DNA of 64,000 nt from UBA1381 sp964399965 (GCA_964399965.1 CAYNRX010000007.1:1-64000), one strand, 5' to 3'; counted from the stretch's first letter, positions 15,406 through 24,632 are shown. Numbers and translations: made by a program. Notes: generated from the letters alone by a model not told the origin.

Positions 15406-18400
15406 TTACTTTATATCATCAAGTGAGATGATATTCACATTTTGCGAATTGTAATTTTCCTTCATTATCTCCACCAAAGCTTTGACGGTGTCAAGGCTTG
15501 TCATCAGCGTTACTGAGCTTTCAGCCGCCGTACGCCTTATCTTGAAGCCGTCGCTGTATGCGTTGTTGGGCTTTGAGGGGATGTCTATTATAAGGTCGAT
15601 CATGCCGCTGCGGATTATATCGAGGATATTGGGAACACCCTCGGATATCTTTTTGGCGTAGAGTACCGGGATACCGTTCTTTTCCAGAAAAGCCGCAGTT
15701 CCGCCGGTGGCTACCAGACGGCAGCCGAGGTGGTGCAGATCCTTGGCGATCGGCAGGGAGGCTTCCTTGTCAATATCGCGAACCATAATGAGGATTGAGC
15801 TGCCGGCTTTGGGTATCGTTGTGTGAGCAGCCACAAAACCTTTGTAGAGAGCCTCATGGAAGGATTGGCCTACACCGAGGACTTCTCCGGTCGAACGCAT
15901 TTCCGGGCCAAGGCTGACCTCTACATTGGGCAGCTTTTCGGTGGAGAATACCGGCACCTTTACTGCAACAGTGTTCGTCTGAGGAGCAATACCGGAGGAA
16001 TAGCCCATGTCTTTGAGCGTTTCACCAAGCATTATCCTGGTCGCTATATCTATAACGGGAACGTTTGTAACCTTAGTGATATAGGGAACGGTACGGCTTG
16101 AACGCGGATTCACTTCGATTATATAAAGCTCACCGCGGTACTCGATAAACTGGATATTTATCATACCTATGACCTTCAGCTCGCGTGCTATCCTATAGGT
16201 AACGTCCTTTATCTTTTCGATTATATCCTCCGATACGTGCTGGGGAGGATATATGGAGATCGAGTCGCCGGAGTGGACGCCGGCCCGCTCCAGATGTTCC
16301 ATGATGCCGGGGATAAGCACGTCTGTTCCATCACAGATAGCGTCTACCTCCAGCTCACGGCCGCCGAGATAGCGGTCGATAAGCACGGGATTATCCTTAT
16401 CCTTATGGAAGGCTTCGGAAAGATAGCGGATAAGATCCTGCTCGTTGCGCGTTATCTCCATACCCTGGCCGCCGAGAACGTAAGACGGACGCACAAGCAG
16501 CGGAAATTCCAGCGCTTTTGCTTCTGCTAAAGCCTCCTCTATGCTCCATACGCCCTTGCCCTTGGGACGCTTTATGTCGAGCTTTTCCAGCATTTCATCA
16601 AATTTTTCTCTGTCCTCAGCCTCGTCTATCTGCTTGGGCTGGGTGCCGAGAATGGGAACGTTCATCGAATCAAGGAAATTAGCCAGCTTTATAGCCGTTT
16701 GGCCGCCGAATTGGAGGATAACTCCGTCCGGCTTTTCCAGCTCGATTATATTTAATACTTCCTCTTCGGTCAGCGGCTCGAAATAAAGCTTGTCCGAGGT
16801 GTCAAAATCGGTGGAGACGGTTTCCGGGTTGTTATTGATTATTATCGTTTCTACGTTTGCCCGTGCCAGCGACTGCACGCTGTGAACGGAGCAATAGTCG
16901 AACTCTATACCCTGACCGATACGGATAGGGCCGGAGCCGATAACTATCACCTTTTTACAGTCGGATGGCTCTGCCTCTGATACTTCATCGTACGTTGAAT
17001 AATAGTACGGCGATACGGCCTCAAATTCGCCTGCGCAAGTATCGACCATTTTGTAAGCGGGAACAATGTCCATTGATCTTCTAAGCTCGTATACCTCAGA
17101 GCCTTTGGCGCCGATAAGCTGGGCAATACCTTTGTCAGAGAACCCGAGCTTTTTATACCGCTTCATTATTTCCGGTGTGATATCCGCAAGCGTATACTGC
17201 TTGAGCTCTTCCTCGGCATCTACGATATTCTTTATCTTTTCCAGGAAGAACATGTCCATGCCGGTTATCTCGGCTATTTTATCCAGGAGGTAGTCACGCC
17301 TGATAAGCTCTGCCAGGTCAAACAGCCGTTCATCGTCAGGCGTCGCCACCCGTGCTTTTAGCTCATCTATGGAACGGTTCTTGGAGGCTTCGCGTTCAAG
17401 CGTGAATTGATTTATTTCCAGTGAACGCACGCCCTTCAAAAGAGAGGCCTCAAAGCTGTTGCCGATAGACATTATTTCACCGGTAGCCATCATCTTGGTG
17501 CCCAGCTTGCGCTTGGCGTCGAAGAATTTGTCGAACGGCCATTTCGGTATTTTGGTAACGATATAGTCTATCGCCGGCTCAAAGCAGGCAAATGTCTTAC
17601 CTGTAACGGCATTTTTTATCTCGTCAAGCGTATAGCCGAGAGCTATTTTGGCGGCGATCTTTGCTATCGGATAGCCGGTGGCCTTGGAAGCAAGCGCCGA
17701 GGAACGGCTCACACGGGGGTTTATCTCGATAACAGCATAATCGAAGCTGTTGGGATCGAGTGCAAACTGTACGTTGCAGCCGCCCTTTATCTCTATCGAG
17801 TTGATTATATCTATAGCAGCTTTACGCAGCATTTGATATTCCTTGTCGGCAAGCGTAAGGGTCGGGGCTACGACGATCGAATCTCCGGTATGAACACCGA
17901 CCGGGTCAACATTTTCCATCGAGCAGACGGTTATGCAATTTCCGGCCGCATCCCGCATTACTTCATATTCTATCTCTTTCCAGCCCTTGATGGATTTTTC
18001 CAAAAGAACCTGCCCCACTCGGCTTAAATGCAGTCCCTGGGCAAGAATTTCTGTAAGTTCGGCTGCGTTTTCGGCAATACCGCCGCCGGTGCCGCCTAAG
18101 GTATAGGCAGGGCGGACTATTACCGGATAGCCGATCTGTTCGGCGAATTTAAGCCCATCCTCAAGGTTTGTCACGATCTCAGAAGGAGCTATCGGTTGAT
18201 TGGTGCGTTCCATCAGCCGTTTAAAGCTGTCGCGGTCTTCGCCCTCTTTTATAGACTCGATCGAGGTGCCGATCACCTTTACGTTGTATTTATCAAGAAT
18301 ACCCCGGTCGTAAAGTTCGCAGGCCAGGTTAAGGCCGGTCTGGCCGCCCATGCCGGCGATAAGGCTGTCGGGAGCCTCTCTTTGGATTATCCGCTCCAGG

Positions 18401-18618
18401 TATTCCACGGTGAGTGGTTCGATATAGGTATGCGACGCCATGCCGCGGTCGGTCATGATGGTCGCTGGGTTGGAATTTACGAGTATGGTCTCAATACCTT
18501 CCTCTTCGATAGCGCGGCAGGCTTGGGTGCCGGAATAGTCAAATTCCGCCGCCTGTCCGATAACGATAGGGCCTGAGCCGATTACGAGGACTTTTTTTAT
18601 GGATTTGTCTAAAGGCAT
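15406..18618 (-). CDS. carB: Carbamoyl phosphate synthase large subunit
   Basis: A 1070-residue CarB that makes carbamoyl phosphate from ammonia (supplied by CarA), bicarbonate and two ATP, for pyrimidine and arginine synthesis. The usual duplicated structure is present: two ATP-grasp halves, each opening with a VIGSGP(I)xIGQ motif (near residues 12 and 560), the GGTGGG loop, GGQT motifs, and a C-terminal MGS-like allosteric domain (from about 935, VATGGTAAFLEKNGI). The length is standard. Its ATG directly abuts the carA stop (TAA then ATG), so the two are translated together. Both genes share the leader region at 19.7-20.0 kb. Confidence 0.97.
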   Translation of the reverse strand: MPLDKSIKKVLVIGSGPIVIGQAAEFDYSGTQACRAIEEEGIETILVNSNPATIMTDRGMASHTYIEPLTVEYLERIIQREAPDSLIAGMGGQTGLNLACELYDRGILDKYNVKVIGTSIESIKEGEDRDSFKRLMERTNQPIAPSEIVTNLEDGLKFAEQIGYPVIVRPAYTLGGTGGGIAENAAELTEILAQGLHLSRVGQVLLEKSIKGWKEIEYEVMRDAAGNCITVCSMENVDPVGVHTGDSIVVAPTLTLADKEYQMLRKAAIDIINSIEIKGGCNVQFALDPNSFDYAVIEINPRVSRSSALASKATGYPIAKIAAKIALGYTLDEIKNAVTGKTFACFEPAIDYIVTKIPKWPFDKFFDAKRKLGTKMMATGEIMSIGNSFEASLLKGVRSLEINQFTLEREASKNRSIDELKARVATPDDERLFDLAELIRRDYLLDKIAEITGMDMFFLEKIKNIVDAEEELKQYTLADITPEIMKRYKKLGFSDKGIAQLIGAKGSEVYELRRSMDIVPAYKMVDTCAGEFEAVSPYYYSTYDEVSEAEPSDCKKVIVIGSGPIRIGQGIEFDYCSVHSVQSLARANVETIIINNNPETVSTDFDTSDKLYFEPLTEEEVLNIIELEKPDGVILQFGGQTAIKLANFLDSMNVPILGTQPKQIDEAEDREKFDEMLEKLDIKRPKGKGVWSIEEALAEAKALEFPLLVRPSYVLGGQGMEITRNEQDLIRYLSEAFHKDKDNPVLIDRYLGGRELEVDAICDGTDVLIPGIMEHLERAGVHSGDSISIYPPQHVSEDIIEKIKDVTYRIARELKVIGMINIQFIEYRGELYIIEVNPRSSRTVPYITKVTNVPVIDIATRIMLGETLKDMGYSSGIAPQTNTVAVKVPVFSTEKLPNVEVSLGPEMRSTGEVLGVGQSFHEALYKGFVAAHTTIPKAGSSILIMVRDIDKEASLPIAKDLHHLGCRLVATGGTAAFLEKNGIPVLYAKKISEGVPNILDIIRSGMIDLIIDIPSKPNNAYSDGFKIRRTAAESSVTLMTSLDTVKALVEIMKENYNSQNVNIISLDDIK

Positions 18619-19671
18619 TTATCTTACCCCCTTTAAAAATCTGTCGAACAGGAAGCCCGTGTCGAGAGGCCCGGGCTTTGCTTCGGGATGGAATTGTACG
18701 CTCTGAATAGGGAGGCTTTTATGGCGTATCCCCTCACAGGTACCGTCGTTTACATTAACAAAGGTCTCCTCAACATCTTCCGGAAGATCGGAGAGTATAT
18801 AGTTGTGGTTCTGGGAAGTGATATAGACCTTGCCGGTGGAAAGATCCTTTACGGGATGATTTCCGCCGTGGTGGCCGAATTTGAGCTTCTTTGTTTTACA
18901 GCCCAGCGCAAGTCCGATCAGCTGATGTCCCATACAGATACCGGTGATCGGATATTTGCCGATGAGAGCACGGACGGTATCGACAGTGCCGGGAGCGTCA
19001 AGCGGGTCGCCGGGGCCGTTGGAAATAAATACCATATCCGGCTTTATTGCGTCTATTTCCTCCGGTTTCACAGTGGCCGGGAACACGCTTATCTTGCAAT
19101 TCCTGTCCAAAAGGCCGCCTAGTATTCCCTGTTTTGCGCCCAGGTCGATAAAGGCAACGTGTGTTTGGCCGGAGCTGTTCAGCACATAGGCCTCTTTGGT
19201 AGTCGTGCGCATGATAACATCGCTGTTGTCAAGACGAGAAAGCATGGATTCGACCTCTGTATCGGAAGGTTCGCCGCGGCATATTACACCGCGCATAACT
19301 CCGTGCTCACGCAGTATCTTTGTCAGAGCTCTTGTGTCGATACCCTCAAGACCGACAACGCCCTGGCGCTTTAAGAAATTTGAAAGCGTCATCTCATTCC
19401 TGAAATTTGACGGCTTGTCGCATTTCTCCCTTACGACAAAGGCGGTGAGATTGGCCTTATCTGCCTCCATATCTTCAAAGTTTATACCATAATTACCGAT
19501 CAAAGGAAACGTCATAGTTACTATCTGGCCGGCAAATGATGGGTCGGTCAATGTTTCCTGATAGCCGACCATGCCGGTGGTGAACACGACTTCGCCCGAA
19601 ACGTCTTTTATCGCTCCGAACATTTCGCCCGTAAAACGCGCGCCGTTCTCCAGAACCAATTGTGCTTTCAT
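18619..19671 (-). CDS. carA: Carbamoyl phosphate synthase small subunit
   Basis: A 350-residue glutamine amidotransferase subunit that supplies ammonia to CarB. The N-terminal CPSase domain starts MKAQLVLENGARFTGEMFGA. The class I amidotransferase domain has SNGPGDP, the nucleophile elbow GICMGHQ (catalytic Cys) and the His/Glu pair in QFHPEAKPGP. The ATG at 19671 is preceded by GAAAGGAG. It lies about 120 bases downstream of a leader peptide and terminator, which probably control both car genes. Confidence 0.97.
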   Translation of the reverse strand: MKAQLVLENGARFTGEMFGAIKDVSGEVVFTTGMVGYQETLTDPSFAGQIVTMTFPLIGNYGINFEDMEADKANLTAFVVREKCDKPSNFRNEMTLSNFLKRQGVVGLEGIDTRALTKILREHGVMRGVICRGEPSDTEVESMLSRLDNSDVIMRTTTKEAYVLNSSGQTHVAFIDLGAKQGILGGLLDRNCKISVFPATVKPEEIDAIKPDMVFISNGPGDPLDAPGTVDTVRALIGKYPITGICMGHQLIGLALGCKTKKLKFGHHGGNHPVKDLSTGKVYITSQNHNYILSDLPEDVEETFVNVNDGTCEGIRHKSLPIQSVQFHPEAKPGPLDTGFLFDRFLKGVR

Positions 19672-19760
19672 GCGTACCTGCTCCTTTCAAAAATTATCTG
19701 CGCCTATGCGCTCTGTGATAATGCAGACCTACTTTGCGAACATTTAAGCGTTTATAAAAT

Positions 19761-19800
19761 CTCAAAAAAATAGACAATGGAAGATAGCTTTCATTGTCTA
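19761..19800 (-). terminator. Attenuator-type terminator in the carAB leader
   Basis: On the minus strand TAGACAATG (19800-19792) pairs with CATTGTCTA (19779-19771), with an inner AAG/CTT extension, followed by seven T (19770-19764). It lies between the car promoter and carA, about 90 bases before the start codon, so it would stop transcription before the structural genes. The first arm overlaps the end of the leader peptide frame, which is the arrangement of translation-coupled attenuators. Confidence 0.8.
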
Positions 19801-19877
19801 TAAAAATCAACAGCCTGTTTTATTTTGGGAATAGAAACATCGCCAAACGATACATAAGTGAAAAATAGATCGTTCAT
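19791..19877 (-). CDS. Putative 28-residue leader peptide of carAB
   Basis: A short frame in the car leader: it begins MNDLFFTYVSFGD and ends VDFYRQ. It has a good ribosome-binding site (GGGAGG eight bases before the ATG at 19877) and its stop codon lies in the first arm of the terminator hairpin. The coding strand has several T-rich stretches but only one Arg codon near the end. A translating ribosome close behind RNA polymerase would prevent the hairpin, as in the enterobacterial pyrBI leader, where UTP level sets polymerase pausing. This role is inferred from layout; the peptide itself resembles nothing known to me. Confidence 0.6.
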   Translation of the reverse strand: MNDLFFTYVSFGDVSIPKIKQAVDFYRQ

Positions 19878-19937
19878 GGTGATAGCCTCCCTATTATTAC
19901 CGGCCGCCGTCTGACCGCCTGCATATTTATCTTGTCT

Positions 19938-19966
19938 ATTGTACCACTATATTGTCGAGTTGTCAA
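19938..19966 (-). promoter_or_regulatory. Promoter of the carAB operon
   Basis: On the minus strand TTGACA (19966-19961), a 17-base spacer and TACAAT (19943-19938). It is followed by a leader of about 255 bases before carA. Confidence 0.85.
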
Positions 19967-20137
19967 GAGTTTTTTGGAAAATAACAAATGCAAAAAAATA
20001 AAAAATTTTCGTTCCTAGCTGTCCGCATATAGGCTCAGTTGTAGTATCACTTTTTTCACAAAAAACAATAATGCAACTTTCACAAATCGTCACTCTAAAA
20101 TCCCCGAAAATTCGTCCTGCCTTGCAGAGATTTTTTG

Positions 20138-20166
20138 TTGACACGACCGCTTCTTTGCGGTATAGT
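20138..20166 (+). promoter_or_regulatory. Promoter of the GH43 gene
   Basis: TTGACA (20138-20143), 17 bases, TATAGT (20161-20166). Between it and the divergent car promoter lie about 170 AT-rich bases in which I see no operator palindrome. Confidence 0.8.
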
Positions 20167-20198
20167 ATTACTTGATTTTTTATGGGAGGTTTTCGGAA

Positions 20199-21125
20199 AT
20201 GGATTACAACAATCCGCTTGTAGAACAAAGAGCAGATCCGTGGGTGTTAAACGATGGCGGCTATTATTATTTCACCGCCTCTGTCCCCGAATACGACCGG
20301 ATAGAACTGCGCCGGGCAAGGACCATCAACGGACTTACAGATACAAAAGAAGTAAAGACCATATGGCAGTGTCATGAAAGCGGCGAGATGAGCTGTCACA
20401 TATGGGCGCCGGAGCTGCACAGGCTCGGCGGAGACTGGTACATATATTTCACCGCCAGTGACAAGAATGATAAATGGCAGATACGACCCTATGCGCTAAA
20501 ATGCAGCGACAAAGATCCTCTTTCTGGAAAATGGGAGGAATGCGGCCGTATAGATATCGGTGAGGAAACGTTTTCCTTGGATATGACGGTATTTGAGAAT
20601 AATGGGCAGCTGTATTCTGTATGGGCGCAGAAATCCTCGGAGACAGCAGGCTCTGTAATTTGTATTGCCGCTATGAAGAATCCGCTTGAGCTGGCTACGA
20701 AGCCGATGGTACTGACCGTCCCCGAGTATGATTGGGAGTGTCAGGGATTCAAGGTGAACGAGGGACCGGCCGTCCTGATAAGAAACGGCAAGGTGGTTAT
20801 CACCTATTCGGCCAGCGATACCGGTTGGCGATATTGCATGGGAATGGTTTGGGCATATACGGATTCCGATCTTCTCGATCCATCCTCCTGGCACAAGAGT
20901 GAAAAACCGGTGTTTTCCACCAGCGACAAAAACAGTCAGTACGGCCCCGGCCACAATAGCTTCACCACCGATAACGGCCGCGATGTGCTCATATATCACA
21001 GCCGCAGCTATAAGCATATAGACGGCGATCCCCTCGAAGATCCCAACCGTCACGCTCGGGCAAAGGTGTTTGACTATGACGAAAATGGGCTGCCGGTATT
21101 CGGCGAGCCGACAGCTGAAAGATAA
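20199..21125 (+). CDS. Glycoside hydrolase family 43 protein
   Basis: A 308-residue single-domain GH43 five-bladed beta-propeller enzyme, most likely an alpha-L-arabinofuranosidase or beta-xylosidase acting on plant arabinan or xylan fragments. The expected acidic residues are visible: the general base Asp in RADPWV near the N-terminus, the pKa-modulating Asp in SLDMTVF, and the general acid Glu in VNEGPAV. HIWAPELH is the common second-blade motif. There is no signal peptide, so it should act in the cytoplasm on imported oligosaccharides. The ATG at 20199 follows GGGAGG (20184-20189). It is transcribed alone; no sugar transporter is adjacent. Confidence 0.9.
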   Translation: MDYNNPLVEQRADPWVLNDGGYYYFTASVPEYDRIELRRARTINGLTDTKEVKTIWQCHESGEMSCHIWAPELHRLGGDWYIYFTASDKNDKWQIRPYALKCSDKDPLSGKWEECGRIDIGEETFSLDMTVFENNGQLYSVWAQKSSETAGSVICIAAMKNPLELATKPMVLTVPEYDWECQGFKVNEGPAVLIRNGKVVITYSASDTGWRYCMGMVWAYTDSDLLDPSSWHKSEKPVFSTSDKNSQYGPGHNSFTTDNGRDVLIYHSRSYKHIDGDPLEDPNRHARAKVFDYDENGLPVFGEPTAER

Positions 21126-21163
21126 GACCGTTCACGAAAAACAAGATCCTAAAAAATAATGAA

Positions 21164-21217
21164 GCCGCCTTATATATCGCACTATCTCTTTAAGCGATAT
21201 ATAAGGCGGCGTATTTT
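21164..21217. terminator. Bidirectional terminator between the GH43 gene and csoR
   Basis: Seventeen perfect pairs: 21164-21180 (GCCGCCTTATATATCGC) with 21194-21210, then ATTTTT on the plus strand. It separates two convergent transcripts. Confidence 0.85.
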
Positions 21218-21230
21218 TATAGCCGTTTCA

Positions 21231-21494
21231 TCATACTATCAGCCGCTCCAAAAGCTGCAAGGCTTCCTCCAGTTTCGGATTCGGCTCATCTGTTTGCAGT
21301 CCTTCTCGTACACAGCTCCTGATATGCGCGTGGAGTATCTCCCGATTGGCATTCTTCAATATCGATTCCACAGCCAATATTTGATTTGATATATCCACAC
21401 AATAACGATCCTCGTCTATCATTCGCAGTATACCGTCGAGCTGCCCACGGGCTATCTTTATCGAGCGGGCAATGCGATCTTTATCAGCCTTCAT
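21231..21494 (-). CDS. csoR: CsoR-type copper-sensing repressor
   Basis: An 87-residue CsoR/RcnR family repressor. The copper ligands of CsoR are in place: Cys32 (RYCVD), His57 and Cys61 (HAHIRSC), within the all-helical fold. Copper(I) binding releases it from DNA and so turns on copper export. Its start (21494) overlaps the end of copA by 11 bases, so it is the last gene of the copA operon and probably regulates itself. A G/C-tract palindrome upstream of copA is the likely operator. Confidence 0.9.
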   Translation of the reverse strand: MKADKDRIARSIKIARGQLDGILRMIDEDRYCVDISNQILAVESILKNANREILHAHIRSCVREGLQTDEPNPKLEEALQLLERLIV

Positions 21495-21705
21495 CGTTCT
21501 TTATCTCCGTCACTTCGTACCCGGCGTCAATAACAGCAGCCTTTACCGATTCATCGGAAACGTCTGCCGGGACGTCTACAGCGGCCGTTTTATTCTCCAG
21601 GCTAACCTCCACATTCTCCGCTCCCGGAAGGCTTTCCAGTGCGTGTCTTACGTGCTTTACGCAATTTTGGCACATCATACCCTCAACTGACAATACTTTT
21701 TTCAT
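21484..21705 (-). CDS. copZ: Nested in-frame copZ (copper chaperone) within the copA frame
   Basis: Inside the copA frame GGAGG (21717-21713) precedes an ATG at 21705 by seven bases, and the codons from there (MKKVLSVEGMMCQNC) look exactly like the start of a free CopZ copper chaperone of 73 residues. No stop codon separates it from CopA. It therefore probably yields both a CopA-CopZ fusion and a separate CopZ. CopZ-type proteins bind copper(I) at CxxC and hand it to CopA. That the internal start is used is an inference from the intact ribosome-binding site. Confidence 0.65.
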   Translation of the reverse strand: MKKVLSVEGMMCQNCVKHVRHALESLPGAENVEVSLENKTAAVDVPADVSDESVKAAVIDAGYEVTEIKNDEG

Positions 21706-24072
21706 TTTCATTCCTCCATTATTTGTTATATTTTCACTCTGTGGCAGCGTTACGTTACAGGAAGCAGCGGTGCATTCGGCCGTTTTGGCGGAATGCGCGC
21801 CGTGCCTGGGTTTAAAGAAACGCAGCCGCAGGGCGTTTGACACTACAAAAACTGAGCTAAAACTCATAGCAAGAGCGGCAACCATCGGATTCATCTTCAA
21901 TTCAAAGGCCGCATAAAAACAGCCTGCCGCTATAGGGATACAGATTACGTTGTAGAAAAACGCCCAGAACAGGTTTTCCTTTATATTACGGATAGTAGCC
22001 CTGCTAAGCTCTACAGCCCCGGCAACGTCTAAAAGATCATTCTTCATAAGGACGATATCCGCCGACTCCATGGCCACATCGGTTCCTGCTCCGATAGCTA
22101 TACCGACGTCAGCGCGGGCAAGAGCCGGGGCGTCGTTTATGCCGTCGCCGACCATGGCGACCTTTTTGCCCTCATCCTGCAGGCGGCGAATCTCCCTTTC
22201 TTTGTCCTGCGGGAGCACTTCCGCTACCACACGGTCTGCGCCGACCTGTCTCTGTATGGCCTCGGCCGTCCTCTTATGGTCGCCGGTGAGCATAACGACC
22301 TCTATGCCCATATCCTTAAGCTCCTTTATCGCCTCAGGACTGGTAGGTTTCACCATATCGGCAACGGCTATCATGCCCAGCAGCTTTTTGCCGCGGGCGA
22401 AGAACAACGGCGTCTTGCCCTCGGAGGCCGCCCTTTCATACAACTCCTCCATCGTAGAATCCCATACGGAAAACTCCTCCATCATGCGCCTGTTACCGGC
22501 CAAGCAGTCCTCGCCGTTTATACGTCCTCTTATTCCGCGTCCGGGCAGCTGGTCAAAATCCGTCACGTTCATAAGCGTAGTACCTTTATCGACCGCCGCC
22601 TCGATTATCGCCGAAGCCAGAGGATGCTCCGACAGCTTCTCAAGCGATGCTGCCGTTTGCCACAATTCTTCCTCCTGCACTCCCCCAAGCGTGACCGTAT
22701 CAGTTACGGCGGGCTTACCGAGCGTTATAGTGCCGGTCTTATCAAGCACGACTGTATCTACCGAATGTGCGGTCTCCAGAGCCTCGGCAGATTTTATAAG
22801 GATACCGTTTGCCGCGCCTCGTCCTGTTCCTACCATGATAGCCGTAGGTGTAGCCAGACCGAGTGCGCAGGGACAGGATACTACCAACACCGAAACAGCT
22901 ATAGTAAGGGCAAATTCAAACGTTGCCCCGCACAATATCCATATAACGGCGGAAACAATGGCGATAGTAATAACTATAGGTACAAATACACCAGCTACCT
23001 TATCGGCCAGCTTTGCAATAGGAGCCTTAGAGCTGGTGGCCTCATCAACTAAACGGATTATTTGTGCTAATGACGTCTCATCCCCGACCTTAGAGGCTTG
23101 CATCTTAAAGTATCCGCTCCTATTTATGGTGGCGCCTATCACCTTATCGCCGCTCTCCTTATCCACGGGGATGCTTTCGCCCGTTATCGCTGATTCGTCG
23201 ATCGATGCGTGACCTTCAATGAGTACGCCGTCCGCGGGGACAGCTTCACCGGCCTTTACAATAATGATATCACCTTTTTCCAGCTCTTCCGCCGGGATGA
23301 CCTCCTCGCGGCCATCCCTCAAAACGGTGGCCGTCTTTGGCGCCAGATCCAAGAGTTTATTGATGGCGTCCGAAGTCCTGCCCTTCGCACGGGCTTCAAA
23401 GAATTTTCCGAGCGTGATAAGAGCCAATATCGTTCCCGCACCTTCGAAATAGAGATCGTGCGTAAACTGATGAACCAACGCCATATCATCATGGCCAAGA
23501 CCGAAGGCTATCTTATAAAGCGCATATATCCCGTAAGCCAGCGACGCTCCCGAGCCAAGGGCTATCAGCGAATCCATATTCGGCGAACCATGAAAAAGCG
23601 TTCGGAAGCCGTTTTTGTAATACTTAAAATTTATAAACACTATAGGTATCACAAGGATAAACAACGTAAGCGCATATATCATGGAGTTTTCCTCTCCCAG
23701 GAAAATACCCGGCAGAGGCCAGCCCATCATATGTCCCATAGAAATATAAAACAGCGGTATCGTGAATACGAACGACCAGATGACGCGCTTCTTCATTATA
23801 TTATATTCCTCCCGCGCATCCGCTCCGGCAGCAGTGCTCTTTTCGCGGCGGCCGGCGTTCTTTGTGTGAAGAGAGGCTCCGTAGCCGGCTTTTACAACAG
23901 CTGCTATTATTTTATCGCTGTCAAGAACAGTCTCGTCATAGTCGACAGTCATACTGTTTTTGAGCAGATTAACAGAAACGCTCCTCATGCCCGGCAAGGT
24001 GGCTGTGTTTTTTTCCACCTTCGCAGAGCAAGCGGCACAGCTCATGCCTGTAATATCATACTTCTCCTGCAA
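21484..24072 (-). CDS. copA: Copper-exporting P-type ATPase CopA with an in-frame C-terminal CopZ domain
   Basis: An 862-residue P1B-type ATPase that pumps copper(I) out of the cell. Domains in order: HMA domain with MSCAAC (about 8-70), eight membrane helices with the ion-site motif SCPCALGLATP, actuator TGES, phosphorylation site DKTGT, SEHPLA and the hinge GDGINDAPALA. After the last helices a linker of about 30 residues leads to a second HMA domain (GMMCQNC) that forms the final 75 residues. Typical CopA carries no C-terminal HMA. The start is taken as TTG at 24072, seven bases after AGGAGG; an upstream ATG at 24090 lies ahead of that site. csoR overlaps its end. Confidence 0.93.
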   Translation of the reverse strand: MQEKYDITGMSCAACSAKVEKNTATLPGMRSVSVNLLKNSMTVDYDETVLDSDKIIAAVVKAGYGASLHTKNAGRREKSTAAGADAREEYNIMKKRVIWSFVFTIPLFYISMGHMMGWPLPGIFLGEENSMIYALTLFILVIPIVFINFKYYKNGFRTLFHGSPNMDSLIALGSGASLAYGIYALYKIAFGLGHDDMALVHQFTHDLYFEGAGTILALITLGKFFEARAKGRTSDAINKLLDLAPKTATVLRDGREEVIPAEELEKGDIIIVKAGEAVPADGVLIEGHASIDESAITGESIPVDKESGDKVIGATINRSGYFKMQASKVGDETSLAQIIRLVDEATSSKAPIAKLADKVAGVFVPIVITIAIVSAVIWILCGATFEFALTIAVSVLVVSCPCALGLATPTAIMVGTGRGAANGILIKSAEALETAHSVDTVVLDKTGTITLGKPAVTDTVTLGGVQEEELWQTAASLEKLSEHPLASAIIEAAVDKGTTLMNVTDFDQLPGRGIRGRINGEDCLAGNRRMMEEFSVWDSTMEELYERAASEGKTPLFFARGKKLLGMIAVADMVKPTSPEAIKELKDMGIEVVMLTGDHKRTAEAIQRQVGADRVVAEVLPQDKEREIRRLQDEGKKVAMVGDGINDAPALARADVGIAIGAGTDVAMESADIVLMKNDLLDVAGAVELSRATIRNIKENLFWAFFYNVICIPIAAGCFYAAFELKMNPMVAALAMSFSSVFVVSNALRLRFFKPRHGAHSAKTAECTAASCNVTLPQSENITNNGGMKMKKVLSVEGMMCQNCVKHVRHALESLPGAENVEVSLENKTAAVDVPADVSDESVKAAVIDAGYEVTEIKNDEG

Positions 24073-24097
24073 TTTCCTTCCTCCTGTCATTATCGTA

Positions 24098-24135
24098 ATA
24101 CCCCCACGGGGTGTCGGGGGTTTAAGTATATTATA
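24098..24135 (-). promoter_or_regulatory. copA promoter region with candidate CsoR operator
   Basis: On the minus strand a TATAAT (24135-24130) is followed by a G/C-tract palindrome, ACCCCC...CCCC.GTGGGGGT (24123-24099), of the type bound by CsoR (C-run, short spacer, G-run flanked by TA). No good -35 hexamer was found. Binding by the CsoR encoded in the same operon would repress transcription at low copper. Confidence 0.6.
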
Positions 24136-24333
24136 GCATAAAGAACCACCTTTGTTTTGCCCTATCGGAAGTCTGTTTGTCCCTATTGGCAGAGTTTTAG
24201 CTATAGCTAACCGTATTTTTGGCGACACTCTTGTTTCAGGACATAATTATTGCCGGAATATTCGTACGGGTTTTTCTTATTTGCCCCAAAAGGAACCACT
24301 TTTATCCCAAACAGAAAGAAACGAAAAAAGGTA

Positions 24334-24392
24334 TTGACATACGGTTTGAAATGGTATATCATATAGATGAACAATTAAACAATCGTTAAATC
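24334..24392 (+). promoter_or_regulatory. Promoter of the HMA chaperone gene with a possible ArsR-type site
   Basis: TTGACA (24334-24339), 17 bases, TATCAT (24357-24362). Just downstream, 24366-24392 holds an imperfect dyad (GATGAACAATT on the left; AATCGTTAAATC on the right) resembling SmtB/ArsR operators. The promoter call is firm and the operator call is weak. Confidence 0.65.
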
Positions 24393-24413
24393 ATTTTAAG
24401 GGGAGAGATAGAC

Positions 24414-24632
24414 ATGAAGAAATCATACAAGATCGATGTTGACTGCGCCAATTGCGCTAACAAGATGGAGGATGCGGCCAAAAATACTGCCGGCGTAAAG
24501 GACGCAGTGGTAAATTTCATGACACTGAAAATGAATGTAGAATTTGAGGAAGGCAGCGATCATAAGGCTGTTATGCAGGAAGTCCTTAAAAATTGCAAAA
24601 AGGTAGAGGACGACTGCGAAATATATATTTGA
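24414..24632 (+). CDS. Heavy-metal-associated (HMA) domain protein
   Basis: A 72-residue HMA-fold metal chaperone. The metal site is DCANCA (CxxC at about residues 11-14), and the C-terminal half has further Cys residues (LKNCKKVEDDCEIYI). It precedes a cadA-like ATPase that lacks its own N-terminal HMA domain, so it probably acts as the detached metal-delivery domain. The ATG at 24414 follows GGGGAGAG. A terminator separates it from the ATPase gene, which has a separate operator, so the two can be made in different amounts. Confidence 0.85.
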   Translation: MKKSYKIDVDCANCANKMEDAAKNTAGVKDAVVNFMTLKMNVEFEEGSDHKAVMQEVLKNCKKVEDDCEIYI

